Shown: one piece after another, positions 1 through 8,844 of the stretch
How positions within the stretch are numbered: position 1 is the stretch's first letter
How the letters are laid out: each line of letters starts with the position of its first letter
Origin: Micavibrio_B sp964399985
GTDB lineage: Bacteria; Pseudomonadota; Alphaproteobacteria; Micavibrionales; Micavibrionaceae
Length of the DNA: 64,000 bases
Reading direction: 5' to 3'
Assembly (NCBI GenBank): GCA_964399985.1
Contig: CAYNRY010000001.1
Location: 1,116,001 to 1,180,000 of the forward strand
Notes under the pieces: model-generated
What the model was told of the DNA's origin: nothing
What the model saw: only the letters and a program-made list of their open reading frames with translations
Database searches by the model: none
Translations under genes and position numbers: made by a program

Positions 1-1396
1 CCGGGAATGTAAACTTTAGAATAATTCTGATAGCCTTATTATTAGCGGCACTTCCGTCGGCATTGACCGCGCCCGTCGTATTAGGCGCCTCGCTTTGATC
101 AATTAAAATCTCGTCGATGCGCAAATCTTTTAATTGCGCGCCTATTATTTCGAGAGCCGGAAGAGGATCGAACGTCATCTGATCGAAATTCTTATATATG
201 GATATAGAGCTTTGAATAAGCTTGATATCTATACCGAGCGACTCTTTGCGCTTGATCTCTTCCTGATAAATCTGATCGGCAAGGACCTGCATTCTTTGTA
301 CTTCAGCAACATTCTGCTTTGCTGCGTTTATTGCCTGATATTCGGTCGACAGGTTGAATAGGAAATAACCCATTGCAGCTGTCAATATTAGTGCAGCCAA
401 AAACGCAGCTTTGCGCGGCTTGGAAATACTCTCGATTTCCCGGGACTTCATCGGCATAGATGGACGAAGTTTTTTCGCAAACCAAGCGACATGTAAGGCC
501 TCGGCATAATGAGGATCCAAATCCCGTCCGACATTCAATCCAGCGAGCTCAGCGGCTCTTTGTAATGTCAGCAGATGAAATTGGCAGCGGATATTGAGCA
601 TACCCTCAACCAGCGCGCCATAATCCGGTTTCGCCACCATCATAATGTCAAGCCCGTCATTCTGAGTGTAGCCAAAACGCGCCAGATAGCTGATGGTCGA
701 CTGTATCTCCTGAACGACATCGGATGCCCATTGAGCACCGTTACCCTCTACTGGTTGAGATACGGGGGTAATACGAGTCAGGGCAATCTGGTCGCCTTTA
801 ATAACAACCTGACGTAATCCACCACCATGATGCTGACCGATCAGGATCGACCATACCGATCTTTCCGTTTGCCGGTTTTCCTTGGCCAATTTGGAAGATA
901 ATTTTTCAACCAGTTCAACCGATTCCATCGGAAGCAAACAATAGCTTGAGACAGTGCAGTCGGATCGCTTGATAGCATCAAGTAACTTTCTCAGCGCGTC
1001 CGTCGAAGGCACCGCTGAAAATAAATACAAAGTTTCCTGATCGCCTGATTTTTTCTTTTTACTTTTGTCTTTTATTTCCACAAAAGCGCGTGTCGGATAG
1101 CTCGGAAACGCCATATTAAGACGACGGGCTATGATATTCTTTTTATCGACTATATTGAGTTTGCCCACCTTTTCCTTACGGTAATGCTGCTCAACGGTGT
1201 CATTAAGGATATATATAGAGCCTGTTCCGGCCTCGCGGTTGAGGACATCGGCCACATTCACTTCAAAGTCGGGCGTTCGCCAACCAAAATTATGGACAAG
1301 ATTCGCGCTTCTGGAGCTGACTTTGTAGATACAAAGCGAGTCGTCCGTAAGTAGTAAAACGCATTTTGCAGCTGAAATAAACGACAAGAGAACCAC
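1..1396 (-). CDS. PilM/PilN- or GspL-like pilus/secretion assembly protein (3' end outside window)
   Basis: An uninterrupted minus-strand frame of 465 codons runs off the left edge. It starts at a GTG eight bases after the gspF stop, with an AGG-containing stretch just upstream. The first ~300 residues look like a soluble cytoplasmic domain. One hydrophobic segment (about KAAFLAALILTAAMGYFLF) follows near residue 330, and then a periplasmic-looking helical part. This layout of cytoplasmic domain, single membrane span and coiled periplasmic domain resembles GspL or a PilM-PilN fusion, which link the ATPase to the pseudopilus platform. The position directly downstream of gspE and gspF supports that role. 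Family assignment rests on architecture and context, not on a diagnostic motif. Confidence 0.6.
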   Translation of the reverse strand, partial: MVLLSFISAAKCVLLLTDDSLCIYKVSSRSANLVHNFGWRTPDFEVNVADVLNREAGTGSIYILNDTVEQHYRKEKVGKLNIVDKKNIIARRLNMAFPSYPTRAFVEIKDKSKKKKSGDQETLYLFSAVPSTDALRKLLDAIKRSDCTVSSYCLLPMESVELVEKLSSKLAKENRQTERSVWSILIGQHHGGGLRQVVIKGDQIALTRITPVSQPVEGNGAQWASDVVQEIQSTISYLARFGYTQNDGLDIMMVAKPDYGALVEGMLNIRCQFHLLTLQRAAELAGLNVGRDLDPHYAEALHVAWFAKKLRPSMPMKSREIESISKPRKAAFLAALILTAAMGYFLFNLSTEYQAINAAKQNVAEVQRMQVLADQIYQEEIKRKESLGIDIKLIQSSISIYKNFDQMTFDPLPALEIIGAQLKDLRIDEILIDQSEAPNTTGAVNADGSAANNKAIRIILKFTFP

Positions 1397-1403
1397 TTAC
1401 CTG

Positions 1404-2615
1404 TTAGAAATTCATATTTTCAAAGCTACCATAAATCGGGCCGAACACCCCAGCAGCGATCCATAGGATCATACCTCCAAGCAGTAAAGTCAATGCCGGT
1501 TCGATCATCGCGATCATACCTTGAACAGCTTCATCGACATCTTTTGTGTAAAACTCGGAAACCTGGTCGAAAACGGGAGACAGATTACCCGACTCCTCTC
1601 CAATCCGCACCATCCTGACAACCAGAGTTGGGAATTCACCTGAAGCATTAAAACCTTCGGAGAGAGTGGACCCAGTCTGAACTTTGTTGAGCGTCAATTC
1701 CAGCGCCTCATTCAAACCAAGATTCGAAATAGTATCCTGTGCCGCCTTCAGGCAATTTACAACTGGAATACCACTTGAATACAGCGCCGCAAAGGTCTGA
1801 GAATAACGCGCAATATTAATTTTCTTGATTAGATTTCCGGCTACCGGCAATCTTAGAAAAGCAATATCGGCGCGATAAGCAAAATCCGCAGACATCCTTC
1901 TCAGGATTTTATATGCAATTACAATAATGACCGGAGCAAACAGAATAACCCACCAATACTGCTGGAAAAACGTCGATGTTGCGACAAGCGCAATGGTATA
2001 AAATGGTAAATCCTGCCCCAGATTGGCAATAAATCCTACGATCTGAGGGACGACATATCCCATCATGACAACACATGTCAGAATAACCGCCAAACCCAAA
2101 ACGATTGGATAGCGAATCGCTTTTTTAATCTTGCTCGACATATCGTCGACCCATTTCAGGTATTTGATCAACATCAGATAGGATTTACTTAAATCCCCCG
2201 TGCCCTCACCCGCCTTGATCAAGGATATGTAAAGATTTCCAAATACTTTTGGGTGAGCCGCCATGGATTCGGAGAGAGAGCTTCCTTCCGAAACATTCCG
2301 GTAAATATCCGACATAATATCGGCCAATGTCTGGTTATCCATACTTTCGCGAATATCACTCAAAGCCTCGAGCATCGGCACACCAGCAGATTGCATTTGT
2401 TCCAAAGCCAAAAACAGCTGGATTAAATCACGGATTTTTACTTTCTTTCGCCCAAGTGACAGGCTTTTTGAATTTTGTTTGATCGCGCTACAGGTAACAA
2501 GTTCAAGCCCTGCCGATTGCAACTGGTTGAACAGATCCGTTTCATTTGCGGCAGATACGACGCCATGAATGGCGCGACCTTTTACATTGTAAGCTTTATA
2601 TTTATACCGTTCCAA
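1404..2615 (-). CDS. gspF: Type II secretion/type IV pilus inner-membrane platform protein (GspF/PilC family)
   Basis: This 403-residue protein has the typical GspF/PilC length and layout: an N-terminal extension, then two homologous helical cytoplasmic domains (about 65-190 and 270-390) separated and followed by membrane spans. Hydrophobic helices are visible near residues 165-190, 215-240 and at the C-terminus (PALTLLLGGMILWIAAGVFG). Family landmarks include the repeated 'AGEGTGDLS' and 'GEESGNLSPV' motifs, one per domain. The start is a TTG 22 bases after gspE, following an AGGGTG stretch. The protein would act as the platform that couples the GspE ATPase to pilin or pseudopilin assembly. 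It lies in one operon with gspE and the downstream PilMN/GspL-like gene. Confidence 0.9.
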   Translation of the reverse strand: MERYKYKAYNVKGRAIHGVVSAANETDLFNQLQSAGLELVTCSAIKQNSKSLSLGRKKVKIRDLIQLFLALEQMQSAGVPMLEALSDIRESMDNQTLADIMSDIYRNVSEGSSLSESMAAHPKVFGNLYISLIKAGEGTGDLSKSYLMLIKYLKWVDDMSSKIKKAIRYPIVLGLAVILTCVVMMGYVVPQIVGFIANLGQDLPFYTIALVATSTFFQQYWWVILFAPVIIVIAYKILRRMSADFAYRADIAFLRLPVAGNLIKKINIARYSQTFAALYSSGIPVVNCLKAAQDTISNLGLNEALELTLNKVQTGSTLSEGFNASGEFPTLVVRMVRIGEESGNLSPVFDQVSEFYTKDVDEAVQGMIAMIEPALTLLLGGMILWIAAGVFGPIYGSFENMNF

Positions 2616-2637
2616 ATCTTACACCCTGTTATTCGTG

Positions 2638-4464
2638 TTATTCTTTTGTAATATCGATGTTGCCAGCGACTTCCGGAATACTGGTCAAGCCGTCTAGGAC
2701 TTTGATCATACCATCATCCCTCATACTTTTGAATCCCTGTTGTTTTGCCATCCGGCGTAATTCAACTTTTGTCCCTCCGCGCGCGATGATTTCGTCCAAA
2801 TCGTCATTGAGAAGCAAAATTTCTGCAACCGCAACACGCCCTTTATATCCCTGCCCCTTACACATCGGGCATCCCCCGGCTTTTGCATGGAAAATTTTAG
2901 GCGGGCTGGACGTATCCACCCCCAGGATTTTGCATTCTTCCTCTGTCGCAAGATGCTCTTCTTTACAATTGACGCAAAGGCGGCGAACCAAGCGCTGCGC
3001 GAAAACGGCGATAATCGTTCCGGCAATCATACCCGGCTTAAGCCCCAGATCAACAAGACGCGGAATCGCTCCGAAAGAGTCATTTGTGTGAAGGGTTGTA
3101 TAGACTTGGTGACCGGTCATAGCTGCTTTCAAAGCCATCTCACCTGTAATGCCATCTCGAATCTCACCGATAAAGATAATGTCCGGATCCTGACGCAAAA
3201 GAGCTTTAATACCATCGGCAAAATCAAGAATACCTTCTTTGACATGTGTCTGGCGGATCATGGGAAGAGAGTATTCAACAGGATCTTCAAGTGTCTGAAT
3301 ATTAACGTCGACATTGTTGATGGCGTTCAACATCGAATAAAGAGATGTCGATTTACCGCTACCTGTCGGACCTGTAACGATAATAATGCCTTCAGGTTTA
3401 CTCTGCGCTGTTTGGATATTCTTAAGATTGTGCGGGCTGAAACCTAATTTATCCAGCGGCATGATGTTATTGCTTTTATCCAAAACCCGCAGGACTATAT
3501 TTTCGCCCCACACTGTCGGTAAAGACGAAACGCGGAAATCGGCTTCACGCCCGCCGATATTCAAATTAAAGCGACCATCCTGCGCCGACATTTTATCGGC
3601 AATGTTCAAATTGGAAATAATCTTGATACGCTGGGAAATACCGTTCCACAGGCGCCTGTGAAGGATTTGCGAGGTATATAAAACGCCGTCGAGGCGATAA
3701 CGAAGTCGAACGAAATTCTCTTCCGGTTCAAAGTGAAGATCCGATACGCCGAGCTTGACAGCATCAAACACAAGAGCATTAACCAAACGCACGATCGGGT
3801 GCTGATAAGCCGCCTCCTCTTTGACCTTGCTAATATCTTCAGAACCCTCTTTTTCCAATTCTTTTAGAATATCCGAAATAGAACTTGAATATCCGTAGGC
3901 AGCATCGATCGAGTCATTCAACGCGCTTGGCGAAGTGACCATGACTTTTATGCTTGTGCCTTTTGGTAAAATGCGGCGCAAACTATCAGTCGCGACTACA
4001 TCATAAGGATCGACCAGCGCGATAACGAGTTGCCCATCACGATAAGACACAGGAAGAACACCAAGCTTCGCCGCGTCTTCTTTTCTTAAAAGCCCGAGCG
4101 CATCTCCGTCAAAAATTGTGCTTTTAGCATCGAAAACATCGAAACCGGCGGCCTCGGCGAGAAATTTTGACAGCATGCCTTCGTTAATAAAACCTAGATC
4201 GACCAGAACTTGTCCCAACATTTTGCCAGAGATTTTCTTTTCCGTCAGAGCAACATTCAATTGATCGGGCGTGATAATGCCTTGGCCGACAAGCCTGTCG
4301 CCGATACGCCCTTTTGCGGCTTCTTCCTGTAGATTTAACTGAGCAGCCACGGCATTCATCTCAGCCGGGGTTAGAGTCGCACTAGGCTGATCAGGAGTGG
4401 CCTTGCCATCTATCTCCGGATCCATACTACCTGTAAAAACAGCAACTTCTTCCATTTTGCTCAC
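2638..4464 (-). CDS. gspE: GspE/PilB family assembly ATPase
   Basis: This 608-residue hexameric secretion ATPase would power pilus or pseudopilus assembly. An MshEN/GspE N-terminal domain is visible at about residues 52-190 (GRIGDRLVGQGIITPDQL and following). The catalytic core follows with Walker A GPTGSGKS at about 365-372, an Asp box (TLEDPVEY), Walker B (DPDIIFIGEIRD, about 426-437) and the His box (TTLHTND). Paired CxxC motifs at about 497/500 and 532/535 form the zinc-binding element typical of GspE/PilB and absent from retraction PilT. The start is GTG at 4464; an ATG three codons in is an alternative. It is first in the minus-strand operon and divergent from the gene at 4603. Confidence 0.92.
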   Translation of the reverse strand: MSKMEEVAVFTGSMDPEIDGKATPDQPSATLTPAEMNAVAAQLNLQEEAAKGRIGDRLVGQGIITPDQLNVALTEKKISGKMLGQVLVDLGFINEGMLSKFLAEAAGFDVFDAKSTIFDGDALGLLRKEDAAKLGVLPVSYRDGQLVIALVDPYDVVATDSLRRILPKGTSIKVMVTSPSALNDSIDAAYGYSSSISDILKELEKEGSEDISKVKEEAAYQHPIVRLVNALVFDAVKLGVSDLHFEPEENFVRLRYRLDGVLYTSQILHRRLWNGISQRIKIISNLNIADKMSAQDGRFNLNIGGREADFRVSSLPTVWGENIVLRVLDKSNNIMPLDKLGFSPHNLKNIQTAQSKPEGIIIVTGPTGSGKSTSLYSMLNAINNVDVNIQTLEDPVEYSLPMIRQTHVKEGILDFADGIKALLRQDPDIIFIGEIRDGITGEMALKAAMTGHQVYTTLHTNDSFGAIPRLVDLGLKPGMIAGTIIAVFAQRLVRRLCVNCKEEHLATEEECKILGVDTSSPPKIFHAKAGGCPMCKGQGYKGRVAVAEILLLNDDLDEIIARGGTKVELRRMAKQQGFKSMRDDGMIKVLDGLTSIPEVAGNIDITKE

Positions 4465-4602
4465 TTAAATTGGATTGAAACGTAGAAAAACGCAGAAATG
4501 GGCGGACCCGTTTAAAGAGGGTAACGGCAATTTATTAATATTTCTTTATTTCCACTTTCAGCTAACTTATTATAAAATCAGATTTAAAAGTAAGTTTCGC
4601 TT

Positions 4603-5058
4603 ATGCCCCAAGAAGTTAGAAGAATTGTTTTCTCCCATAGCGAATCCACGGAGGCGCTGGTTAGTTATGGCAAAAAGTTCGACATGACCTTTTCATCGGG
4701 GAACATCATCCGCGCCAGTTTCGCAGGAACCTCAGAATACGAACACCACCCGATGAAACAACAACTAAGTAATATACAAAAGCAGTATAATATTGAGCAA
4801 AAAGCGAGATCGGTTATCGTTACATTCTTCGATGGTAAAACTCTGGAGCATAAATACTTCAATCTCACGGCAGATTTTATAAGCTCTGCCCTTATAGAAT
4901 ATTGCATCTCCAATAAGATAATGCTGCCAAAACATGCCAAAAAGAAGCTGGATATATCGGAATTCAATATTGTGCTGGATATTGCGACTGACGCTTTACA
5001 AAGAAATTCAGAAGGCGATATCTTAAATGCAAGTGGCGGCCTAAGCCTCGAAGACTAA
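4603..5058 (+). CDS. Hypothetical protein, 151 residues
   Basis: I do not recognise the family. It begins at ATG 4603 with a purine-rich but weak ribosome site. The protein is soluble, with no signal peptide or membrane span. The N-terminus (PQEVRRIVFSHSESTEAL) and the regular mix of charged and hydrophobic residues look like real coding sequence. The C-terminus is acidic (GGLSLED). It is transcribed divergently from gspE, with about 140 bases between the two starts, so the regulatory region may be shared. No functional link to the pilus genes can be shown. Confidence 0.6.
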   Translation: MPQEVRRIVFSHSESTEALVSYGKKFDMTFSSGNIIRASFAGTSEYEHHPMKQQLSNIQKQYNIEQKARSVIVTFFDGKTLEHKYFNLTADFISSALIEYCISNKIMLPKHAKKKLDISEFNIVLDIATDALQRNSEGDILNASGGLSLED

Positions 5059-5106
5059 GCCAAAACCTTAGAAATTCTTCGTAAATAACTGAAATTATAT
5101 TGATAA

Positions 5107-5183
5107 TGGCGCACCCGAAGAGGTTCGAACTCCTAACCTCCTGATCCGTAGTCAGGTGCTCTATCCAGTTGAGCTACGGGTGC
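5107..5183 (-). tRNA. tRNA-Arg (anticodon ACG)
   Basis: A complete cloverleaf on the minus strand with acceptor stem GCACCCG/CGGGTGC, D-arm GCTC...GAGC, a CCTGA/TCAGG anticodon stem with loop CTACGGA (anticodon ACG) and a T-arm with GTTCGAA. The 3' CCA is encoded. Confidence 0.95.
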
Positions 5184-5355
5184 GTCTTTTGAAAAAGTTG
5201 CCAGAAACTATGCGAAGCCTTTCCAAGATGCAAGAGAAAAAGAGTCTAAATTTAGCTTAAAGCGCTTTCGTCCAAACTCCCCTAACAGGCTGAAATAATT
5301 TCGTAAATCAAAAGGAATTTATCTGCAATGAATGTGGAATAACCCGATATGCTGC

Positions 5356-5384
5356 TTGACAATCAAAGGTCACAATTCCATAAG
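5356..5384 (+). promoter_or_regulatory. Candidate sigma-70 promoter for the gene at 5448
   Basis: A consensus -35 TTGACA (5356-5361) is followed after 17 bases by CATAAG (5379-5384, 4 of 6 matches to TATAAT). It lies about 64 bases upstream of the ATG at 5448 in an otherwise gene-free 263-base stretch after the tRNA. Confidence 0.5.
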
Positions 5385-5447
5385 TTACAAAGATTTAGCG
5401 ATTCCGCTTACGGATTCGGCGGCAGTTTTTAGAGAGATCATTCAGAA

Positions 5448-6590
5448 ATGTTAAAATCACCCTTTTTATCGACACTGGTTCTATCCGTATCAGTTTTCGT
5501 GATATCCGCCGCAAACCCGGCTTTTGCCCGCACACCTGCACTGATCGTTAGCAACGACCCCCTGCCCGCTTCTTTGGCAAGCCAGGTTTACGCGAAGCCA
5601 ACACTGTCGCCAGTCATTACACCCAATCAATTGCTTGGATCGTATTACGAGCAAGGCAGTACGATGGTATCGCGCAAGATCAATGATATTCAGCGCGACC
5701 TGACAGGATTGCAATCGAATGTCGGTTCTATTTCCCAAAAACTTCTAAATCTTCAAAAAACCAACCAAACGACCTCGGCAGAATATTATGCGAGCGTTGC
5801 GACGATCAGCACTCAATTACAGTCAGGAACGACACCCGGTAATCCTCGCCTGCTGCAACGCTTATCGACAGCTCAATCGAGCCTCGATCAACTTGAAAAC
5901 AATGCACAACGTTTGAACGATTTGTCCATCGAAGCGGCAAACGCTTCATCCATGGCCTCTTTCTTATTAGAAGGAACACGCGCAGCTTACGGCCTGACAG
6001 GCGCCGTTGAAGAAGATCATGTTCTTCTTGCCCAGATGGAGGACAGCATCAATAATACGGTTACTGTAATTGATCGTCTGCAAAATAATATTAGCGATGA
6101 TACTTCCAGAACTTCGGCTTATCTGAATACAGAACGTAACAATCTTCGCACACTGACGCTTGCCGTTTCCAATGGTGATTTATACGGAAAAAATCTGGCC
6201 AACCGCCCTTTCTCTTCCGTTGCGAAAGAATCGACTATTCTGCAGCAGGCCGCGACTGCAACACCTGCCGCTCCGCCAGCTCCGAGCAACCCGCGCCCCT
6301 TGGCTAAAATCCGTTTCGACCGTCCAAACGTGAATTATCAACAAGCCCTGTATATGGGCATGAATGAAGCGATGGCAAAGTACCCGAATGCGCGTTACGA
6401 AGTCGTCGCGGTTCACCCAAGCGTTGGCAATACGGCGCAAATGGCTATCGAGAACACCAAGGCCCGCCGTAATGCCGAAAAGGTCCTGCGCAGCATGACT
6501 GAAATGGGCGTTCCTGGAGATCAGATCGATATCTCCACAGCGCCAAGCTCCGACGCGACATCCAGCGAAGTTCAAATTTACATTCGCTAA
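5448..6590 (+). CDS. Exported coiled-coil protein with OmpA-like C-terminal region, unknown function
   Basis: 380 residues. A Sec signal peptide is clear (LSTLVLSVSVFVISAA, cleavage probably after NPAFA). Residues about 65-260 are Gln/Asn/Leu-rich with heptad-like spacing (SQKLLNLQKTNQTTSAEYY, LQNNISDDTS), suggesting a long periplasmic coiled coil. After an Ala/Pro linker the last ~95 residues have a beta-alpha pattern ending in a regular alternating strand (SSEVQIYIR). They include the segment NTKARRNAEKVLRSMTEMGV, which recalls the helix of OmpA-like peptidoglycan-binding domains (R.NAE.V...L...GV). That suggests a cell-wall-associated spacer protein. The gene sits alone between two tRNA-Arg genes behind a good promoter. 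The domain call is by pattern only. Confidence 0.65.
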   Translation: MLKSPFLSTLVLSVSVFVISAANPAFARTPALIVSNDPLPASLASQVYAKPTLSPVITPNQLLGSYYEQGSTMVSRKINDIQRDLTGLQSNVGSISQKLLNLQKTNQTTSAEYYASVATISTQLQSGTTPGNPRLLQRLSTAQSSLDQLENNAQRLNDLSIEAANASSMASFLLEGTRAAYGLTGAVEEDHVLLAQMEDSINNTVTVIDRLQNNISDDTSRTSAYLNTERNNLRTLTLAVSNGDLYGKNLANRPFSSVAKESTILQQAATATPAAPPAPSNPRPLAKIRFDRPNVNYQQALYMGMNEAMAKYPNARYEVVAVHPSVGNTAQMAIENTKARRNAEKVLRSMTEMGVPGDQIDISTAPSSDATSSEVQIYIR

Positions 6591-6596
6591 CCATTC

Positions 6597-6673
6597 GTTC
6601 CCGTAGCTCAGGTGGATAGAGCGTCGGTTTCCTAAACTGAAGGCCACAGGTTCAAATCCTGTCGGGAACACCA
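6597..6673 (+). tRNA. tRNA-Arg (anticodon CCT)
   Basis: A complete cloverleaf with acceptor stem GTTCCCG/CGGGAAC, D-arm GCTC...GAGC, anticodon stem TCGGT/ACTGA with loop TTCCTAA (anticodon CCT) and a T-arm with GTTCAAA. Discriminator A and CCA are encoded. It begins six bases after the preceding stop codon. Confidence 0.93.
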
Positions 6674-6712
6674 GTTTCGATGTGGGAAAGCATGATTTGC
6701 AGCCTAATTTTC

Positions 6713-6740
6713 TTGACGCATGTGCGAGAAAAAGTAGGAT
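6713..6740 (+). promoter_or_regulatory. Candidate sigma-70 promoter for olsBA
   Basis: TTGACG (6713-6718), a 16-base spacer, then TAGGAT (6735-6740). It lies in the 110-base gap between the tRNA and the ATG at 6784. Confidence 0.42.
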
Positions 6741-6783
6741 GTAGCCAAGTTCGATCCACAAGGTCGCGACAAGCAAAGGTTTC

Positions 6784-7668
6784 ATGTTAGAGCAAATCCC
6801 CGACTCTGGCCCCTCATCCAAGGAAATGCCGGAAACTGTTTCAGTTAGATTGGCTGAAACTCCAGAAGAAATCCTAGCCGCGCAGAGACTTCGTTATAAA
6901 GTTTTCTATGAAGAATGCGGCGCTATTCCGACCAATAGCTCAGCCATGGAGCGACGTGATTTTGATAAATACGACGACATGGCAGATCATTTAATAACTG
7001 TAGATCCTACGCGTGGCACAAATCCGGAAGACTATATTATAGGCACATACCGCCTTATCCGGCAGGACCGCATTCCATCAGGACAAAGTTTCTATACCAG
7101 CGGTGAATTTAATATCATGCCGTTTCTAACCTGTGGCGGAAAACTTCTTGAATTGGGAAGATCCTGCATTCTACCTGAATATCGGACACGCCAGATGCTG
7201 CAAAGAATGTGGCAAGGTATTACCGCCTATGTCACAGATCATAACATCGATTTAATGTTTGGCTGCGCGAGCTTCCACGGAACCGATGTTGACGCCATTC
7301 AAAAGCAATTGGCTTATCTGTATCATTTCCACAAAGCACCTGAAGCGCTGTGCCCCACAGGATTACCGGGGCGCTGCGTCGATATGAACAGATACCCAAA
7401 AGAAGCATTGGATGCGCGCGAAATATTTCATAGCCTTCCTTCTCTGATCAAAGGCTATCTTCGTGTAGGCGCCATGATCGGTGACGGGGCTTACATCGAT
7501 CATCAGTTCAATACAATAGATGTCTGTATCGTAATGCCGACTTACGCATTGTCAGAAAAATATCTTAAACACTGGGAGCGTCAGAATGGCCGCCCCATGC
7601 CCAAAAAAAGCTCTTTCGCTGAGAAAATTCCTGAAATTCTTGGTCATAAAGAAAAAGTAGCTTCTTGA
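6784..7668 (+). CDS. olsB: L-ornithine N-alpha-acyltransferase-type GNAT enzyme (OlsB-like)
   Basis: 294 residues. In this family the enzyme transfers a 3-hydroxyacyl chain from acyl-ACP to ornithine, giving the lyso-lipid used for ornithine lipid. Family signatures are visible: QRLRYKVFYEECGA near residue 35, an acidic RRDFDKYDDMADHL block near 60, GTYRLIRQD near 90, the GKLLELGRSC core near 120 and FGCASFHG near 160. No signal peptide is present, as expected for a cytoplasmic or peripheral enzyme. It is followed immediately by an OlsA-like acyltransferase, with the stop overlapping the next start. That pairing is the main reason to favour ornithine lipid over other N-acyl amino acids; the amino acid specificity cannot be read from sequence alone. 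Confidence 0.85.
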   Translation: MLEQIPDSGPSSKEMPETVSVRLAETPEEILAAQRLRYKVFYEECGAIPTNSSAMERRDFDKYDDMADHLITVDPTRGTNPEDYIIGTYRLIRQDRIPSGQSFYTSGEFNIMPFLTCGGKLLELGRSCILPEYRTRQMLQRMWQGITAYVTDHNIDLMFGCASFHGTDVDAIQKQLAYLYHFHKAPEALCPTGLPGRCVDMNRYPKEALDAREIFHSLPSLIKGYLRVGAMIGDGAYIDHQFNTIDVCIVMPTYALSEKYLKHWERQNGRPMPKKSSFAEKIPEILGHKEKVAS

Positions 7669-8456
7669 GATTGCCCGATCCAATGCGTACAAAAATAAAG
7701 ATATTTCAATTGGCAGCTGTAACATTTCTAGCCGCGCCAGCTCAGTATTTGATCATTAAAATAACTCGCGGCCCTATTTCCTATATTATTCCGCAACTCT
7801 GGCATAAATCCCTAACACGCATATTCGGTTTTAAACTTGATGTAGTTGGGAAACCGTCGCGCAAAAAACAAACACTTTACGTTGGCAACCATCTTTCTCA
7901 TTTCGACATATTTATTCTAGGCGGATTCCTTAGAGGATCTTTTGTGGCCAAAGACGATCTGGCTAAATCACCTGTTATCAATTTTCTTAGCAATCTGCAG
8001 CAAACGATCTTTATTAGCCGTTCTTCCGGTCAGGCATCAAATGCCACCAACGACATTCGCGGTATGATCGAACGCGGAAATAACATCATTTTATTTCCTG
8101 AAGGAACATCGACACGCGGAGAAAGCGTTCTGCCTTTCAAATCATCCCTATTCGCCCTGCCGCTGGCCTATGCCGGAAAAGGTTTACAAATCCAGCCATT
8201 TACGATCAATTTGATCAAAGTAGACGGCCAGATCGCTTCTACAAAAGAATTGCGCGATCTCTATGCCTGGGATCGTGACAATCCTATCGAGCTTGGCCCA
8301 CACGTCCTGAATTTCACCCGCTTGTCAGGCGCCCATTTGCAAATTGTTTTTCATGAGCCCGTTCCGGTCACTGTCGGCGAAGACCGGAAAACTTTGGCCC
8401 GTAGAATACAGGAAATCGTTGCCTCTCCCCTTGTGCAAAATCCGGCGGCAGTCTAG
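7665..8456 (+). CDS. olsA: Lysophospholipid/lyso-ornithine lipid O-acyltransferase (PlsC family, OlsA-like)
   Basis: 263 residues. The PlsC-family catalytic motif NHLSHFD (H76-x4-D81) and the substrate motif FPEGTSTRG (near 145) are both present. An N-terminal hydrophobic segment (IFQLAAVTFLAAPAQYLI) would anchor it at the inner membrane. It should add the second acyl chain, either to lyso-ornithine lipid (OlsA) or to 1-acyl-glycerol-3-phosphate (PlsC). The start is a TTG overlapping the olsB stop (TTGA), a sign of translational coupling; an in-frame ATG lies six codons further on. The olsB-olsA pair favours the ornithine lipid role. Confidence 0.82.
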   Translation: MRLPDPMRTKIKIFQLAAVTFLAAPAQYLIIKITRGPISYIIPQLWHKSLTRIFGFKLDVVGKPSRKKQTLYVGNHLSHFDIFILGGFLRGSFVAKDDLAKSPVINFLSNLQQTIFISRSSGQASNATNDIRGMIERGNNIILFPEGTSTRGESVLPFKSSLFALPLAYAGKGLQIQPFTINLIKVDGQIASTKELRDLYAWDRDNPIELGPHVLNFTRLSGAHLQIVFHEPVPVTVGEDRKTLARRIQEIVASPLVQNPAAV

Positions 8457-8481
8457 GGTAATGCCGCAAAAGAGGTGAATT

Positions 8482-8697
8482 ATGGGCTTTGATAAAACAG
8501 AAACTACGAAATTAGAGAAATATCTGCAAAAGAAATTCGGTAATCCGGGATTGGCCTTGCGCCCCCGTCAGACCGCCGATTCTCTGGAAGTTCTTTTAAA
8601 CGGCGAATTTTTGGGCGTTATTTATAAGGATGAGGACGAAGGTGAGTTAGCCTATGACTTCAATATGGCTATTCTTGACATTGATCTGGACTCGTAA
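8482..8697 (+). CDS. Small conserved alphaproteobacterial protein (DUF3126-type)
   Basis: 71 residues, acidic, with no membrane segment. The pattern of an N-terminal helix (KLEKYLQKKFGN), a strand pair (LEVLLNGEFLGVIYKDEDEGE) and an acidic C-terminus (LDIDLDS) matches my recollection of the DUF3126 family, which is widespread in Alphaproteobacteria and has no known function. It starts 25 bases after olsA with a clear GAGGTG ribosome site, so it is probably the last gene of that transcript. Confidence 0.75.
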   Translation: MGFDKTETTKLEKYLQKKFGNPGLALRPRQTADSLEVLLNGEFLGVIYKDEDEGELAYDFNMAILDIDLDS

Positions 8698-8844
8698 CCC
8701 CCATTACTTGCTTTAGTTCTTTGCTTTTCTACCCGAATTTCAGGTAAACTATTAGAAATTAAGCCCGAGGAAACGGGCATGACAAATACTGTTTTTTTGC
8801 CTATGATGGCAGAAATACGGATTTGCTATTAAGCGAGGGTTTGC

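Noticed and set aside
2546..3661. Plus-strand open frames within gspE
   Set aside because: They lie opposite a clear GspE/PilB gene with all motifs and have compositions typical of antisense shadows.
4475..4687. 70-residue plus-strand frame upstream of the gene at 4603
   Set aside because: It overlaps the better-supported 4603 start in another frame and includes obvious AT-rich intergenic sequence.
8763..8778. GCCCG/CGGGC hairpin upstream of the secreted-protein gene
   Set aside because: Only five base pairs, with the nearest T-run about a dozen bases away; not convincing as a terminator or riboswitch.
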